DNA of 5,916 bases from Lentisphaeria bacterium (GTDB taxonomy: Bacteria; Verrucomicrobiota; Lentisphaeria; JABSQK01; UBA12247): positions 6,583 through 12,498 of the forward strand of contig DMTJ01000080.1 of assembly GCA_003477185.1 (NCBI GenBank), in the 5' to 3' direction. The notes beneath the pieces were generated by a model. The model was not told the origin of the DNA, ran no database searches, and worked only from the letters and a program-made list of their open reading frames with translations. The position numbers and the translations under genes are program-made. Positions 4,152-5,916 of this stretch are shown piece after piece; position 1 is the stretch's first letter; the number at the start of each line of letters is the position of its first letter.

Positions 4152-5916
4152 CTAAACCGCCTCAGAGCCTGCGAGCCACAGCTCCAGCATCAGCAGCGCG
4201 AACAGCGAATAGCTCGTATCCGCCTTCATCCCGACATGCTGGTCAATGAGCGCCTGCACGCCTGCCTCATCCAGCCAGCCCTCACGAATCAACTGGCCGC
4301 CCAGTAAATGATCGCGGAGCGGTTTTTCCCAGGCGCCGCGGAACCAGCGCGCCACCGGCACACCAAAGCCCATCTTGCCCCGCGCAAAGATTGCCGCGGG
4401 CAGCTTATCCCGAAACGACTCCACCAAGATGTGCTTGCGCGTGCGCCCGTTCAGTTTCCAGTCGAACGGCATCGACAGCGCCAGTTCGACCACTTCTGGA
4501 TCCAGAAACGGGCTGCGTACCTCCAGCCCATGGGCCATTGAGGCCCGGTCCACCTTTACCAGAATGTCATTTGGTAAGTACGTGTGCATATCGAGCGCCA
4601 TCGCGGCCAGGCCATCGCCATCCGCACCATTCCAGCTGCTGCCCAGCCACTCGCCCGTAGGCCGCAGGCCCGCATCCGCGAAGTTTGCACCCAGAATTGC
4701 ACCCTTTTGCGCATCGCGAAACCGCGAGATCAACTGCAAGTAGCGCGCCGCATCCGTCGGGCCCGCGATCTCCACAATCCGGCGCAGCCGGCCAAAGAAC
4801 GTGCGCTCCTCTCGCTTAGGCGGCAGGATTGCGAGTCCCGCAGCGGTCAGCGGCCCGCGCAGCGAGCCCGGGACCAGATTGAAGTTCTGCGCCATCTTCA
4901 TTACCGCGTAGCGATAGTACCCGGCAAACAATTCATCAGCCGCGTCACCGCTTAGCGCCACGGTCACGTGTTGGCGCGTAAACTGGCTCAGCAGCCAGGT
5001 GGGCAGCATGCTGGCATCGGCGAACGGCTCCTCAAAGTCTGCGCAGATCGTAGGGAGTCGCGAGAAATCATCCGGCGACACCTCCAGAAAATGATGGTCG
5101 GTCCCAAGATGTTGCGCCACCTGCGCCGCGTACTCGCGCTCATCATACTTGCGCTCGGGGAACCCAAGCGAGAAGGTCTGCACCGGCCGCACCGAGGCTT
5201 CTTGGCCCAGCGCGCAGATCACGCTCGAATCCACGCCGCCGCTCAGGAACATTCCCAGCGGAACATCCGCCACCATGCGTCGTTCGACAGCCCGGCCCAT
5301 CGTCTCGCGCAACGCAGCCTTGCCATCGGCGAAGCTGCCCTGAAACGGCGCCCGCGCAGCACCCGGATCCCAGTAGCTGCGCAGCGTCAGCTCTTGCCCC
5401 TGCCACAGCGCCGAATGCCCCGGCAGCAGTTTGCGAACTCCGCAATAAATGGTCCTTGGGCCCGGGACATACTGCATCTCCAGGTAGTCGTAGATGGCCT
5501 GCGGATCCAAGGTGCGATCCACCCACGGCAGCGTCGCCAGTGCCCGTGGGCCGCTGGCAAAGGCAATGCGATCGCCCTTCACCGCGTAAAAGAGTGGCTT
5601 CTGGCCCAGCCGGTCTCGCGCCAGAAACAGCCGTCCGGTCTGCACCTCCACGATCGCAAAAGCGAACATCCCATTCAGGCGTTCCACCATTTTCTCGCCA
5701 TACTCCTCATAGAGGTGCAACAAGCACTCGCTATCGCTTCCTGACGCAAACCGGTGGCCCTTAGCCTCCAAGTCTTTGCGGAGTTCGCAATGCCCGTAAA
5801 TCTCGCCGTTGGCGACCAAGGCCAGGCTTCGGTCCTCGTTGAACAACGGCTGGCGCCCAGCCTCGCTCAGGTCGATAATCGACAAGCGTCGATGCGCAAG
5901 TCCGGCGGCGTGATGC
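4152..5916 (-). CDS. asnB: Asparagine synthase (glutamine-hydrolysing)-family amidotransferase, N-terminus beyond the window
   Basis: The frame is open to the right edge; 587 residues are visible and roughly 50 N-terminal ones, including catalytic Cys2, are missing. TTG at 5885 is not the start, because the frame continues upstream with family sequence (GLAHRRLSIIDLSEAG). Numbering from the first visible codon, the Ntn glutaminase domain shows R10 (HRRL), N36-G37-E38 (oxyanion and glutamine site) and D61 (GSDSE). The synthetase domain shows the PP-loop LSGGVDSS (224-231), LSGDAADELFAGY (321-333), KVDRASM (454-460), EVRSPFLD (465-472) and KMGFGVP (514-520). It hydrolyses glutamine, channels ammonia and amidates an adenylated carboxylate. 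The substrate may be aspartate, or a sugar acid as with AsnB-like enzymes of surface-polysaccharide loci; no neighbour settles this. GEIYGH replaces the usual GEIYNH. The gene is convergent with the cytochrome gene, and no minus-strand terminator is evident after its stop. Confidence 0.93.
   Translation of the reverse strand, partial: HHAAGLAHRRLSIIDLSEAGRQPLFNEDRSLALVANGEIYGHCELRKDLEAKGHRFASGSDSECLLHLYEEYGEKMVERLNGMFAFAIVEVQTGRLFLARDRLGQKPLFYAVKGDRIAFASGPRALATLPWVDRTLDPQAIYDYLEMQYVPGPRTIYCGVRKLLPGHSALWQGQELTLRSYWDPGAARAPFQGSFADGKAALRETMGRAVERRMVADVPLGMFLSGGVDSSVICALGQEASVRPVQTFSLGFPERKYDEREYAAQVAQHLGTDHHFLEVSPDDFSRLPTICADFEEPFADASMLPTWLLSQFTRQHVTVALSGDAADELFAGYYRYAVMKMAQNFNLVPGSLRGPLTAAGLAILPPKREERTFFGRLRRIVEIAGPTDAARYLQLISRFRDAQKGAILGANFADAGLRPTGEWLGSSWNGADGDGLAAMALDMHTYLPNDILVKVDRASMAHGLEVRSPFLDPEVVELALSMPFDWKLNGRTRKHILVESFRDKLPAAIFARGKMGFGVPVARWFRGAWEKPLRDHLLGGQLIREGWLDEAGVQALIDQHVGMKADTSYSLFALLMLELWLAGSEAV

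Noticed and set aside
4968..5744. 258-codon plus-strand frame antisense to the asnB-like gene
   Set aside because: The product is rich in Arg, His and Gln with no motif or ribosome site, as expected of a shadow of a GC-rich gene whose opposite strand has strong family motifs.
1..5916. CRISPR array, insertion sequence or toxin-antitoxin pair
   Set aside because: No regularly spaced repeats, terminal inverted repeats, transposase motifs or small overlapping toxin-like gene pair were seen on either strand.

Overview
This is bacterial chromosomal DNA of moderately high GC, densely coded, with two tRNA genes. The phylum cannot be fixed from the window. The MiaB variant (LGQIVDRYG where LGQNVN is usual) recalls Chloroflexota homologues, and the very small c-type cytochrome with an MPP haem-ligand motif recalls Planctomycetes/Verrucomicrobia-type cytochromes. 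Both impressions come from memory and are weak.

Layout. Positions 3348 down to 1 hold a tightly packed minus-strand gene train. It runs miaB (tRNA methylthiotransferase, 3348-1966), a two-pass membrane-anchored protein with TPR-like helices (1961-1134), a two-domain protein with a degenerate P-loop kinase-like N-terminus and a nucleoside 2-deoxyribosyltransferase-like C-terminus (1112-84), and the first 25 codons of a gene cut by the window edge that looks like the start of a GT4-type glycosyltransferase (77-1). The gaps are 4, 21 and 6 nt, so one transcript is likely. Divergent from miaB, across a 183-bp gap, is a plus-strand unit: tRNA-Arg(ACG) (3532-3608), tRNA-Phe(GAA) (3612-3684) and, 26 nt later, a small secreted monohaem cytochrome c (3711-4043), followed by a modest hairpin with a short T-run. 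Convergent with it, on the minus strand from the right edge to 4152, is an asparagine-synthase (AsnB) family amidotransferase that lacks only its extreme N-terminus, including the catalytic Cys, beyond the window.

Functional links. tRNA-Phe(GAA) has A36-A37-A38, the usual MiaA/MiaB substrate signature, so miaB sits back to back with the gene of one of its own substrates. The two proteins behind miaB have no known connection with tRNA modification. The P-loop/deoxyribosyltransferase-like fusion and the membrane-TPR protein are the least explained items here. AsnB-like enzymes and GT4 glycosyltransferases often occur in surface-polysaccharide loci, but they lie at opposite ends of this window, so no such locus can be claimed.
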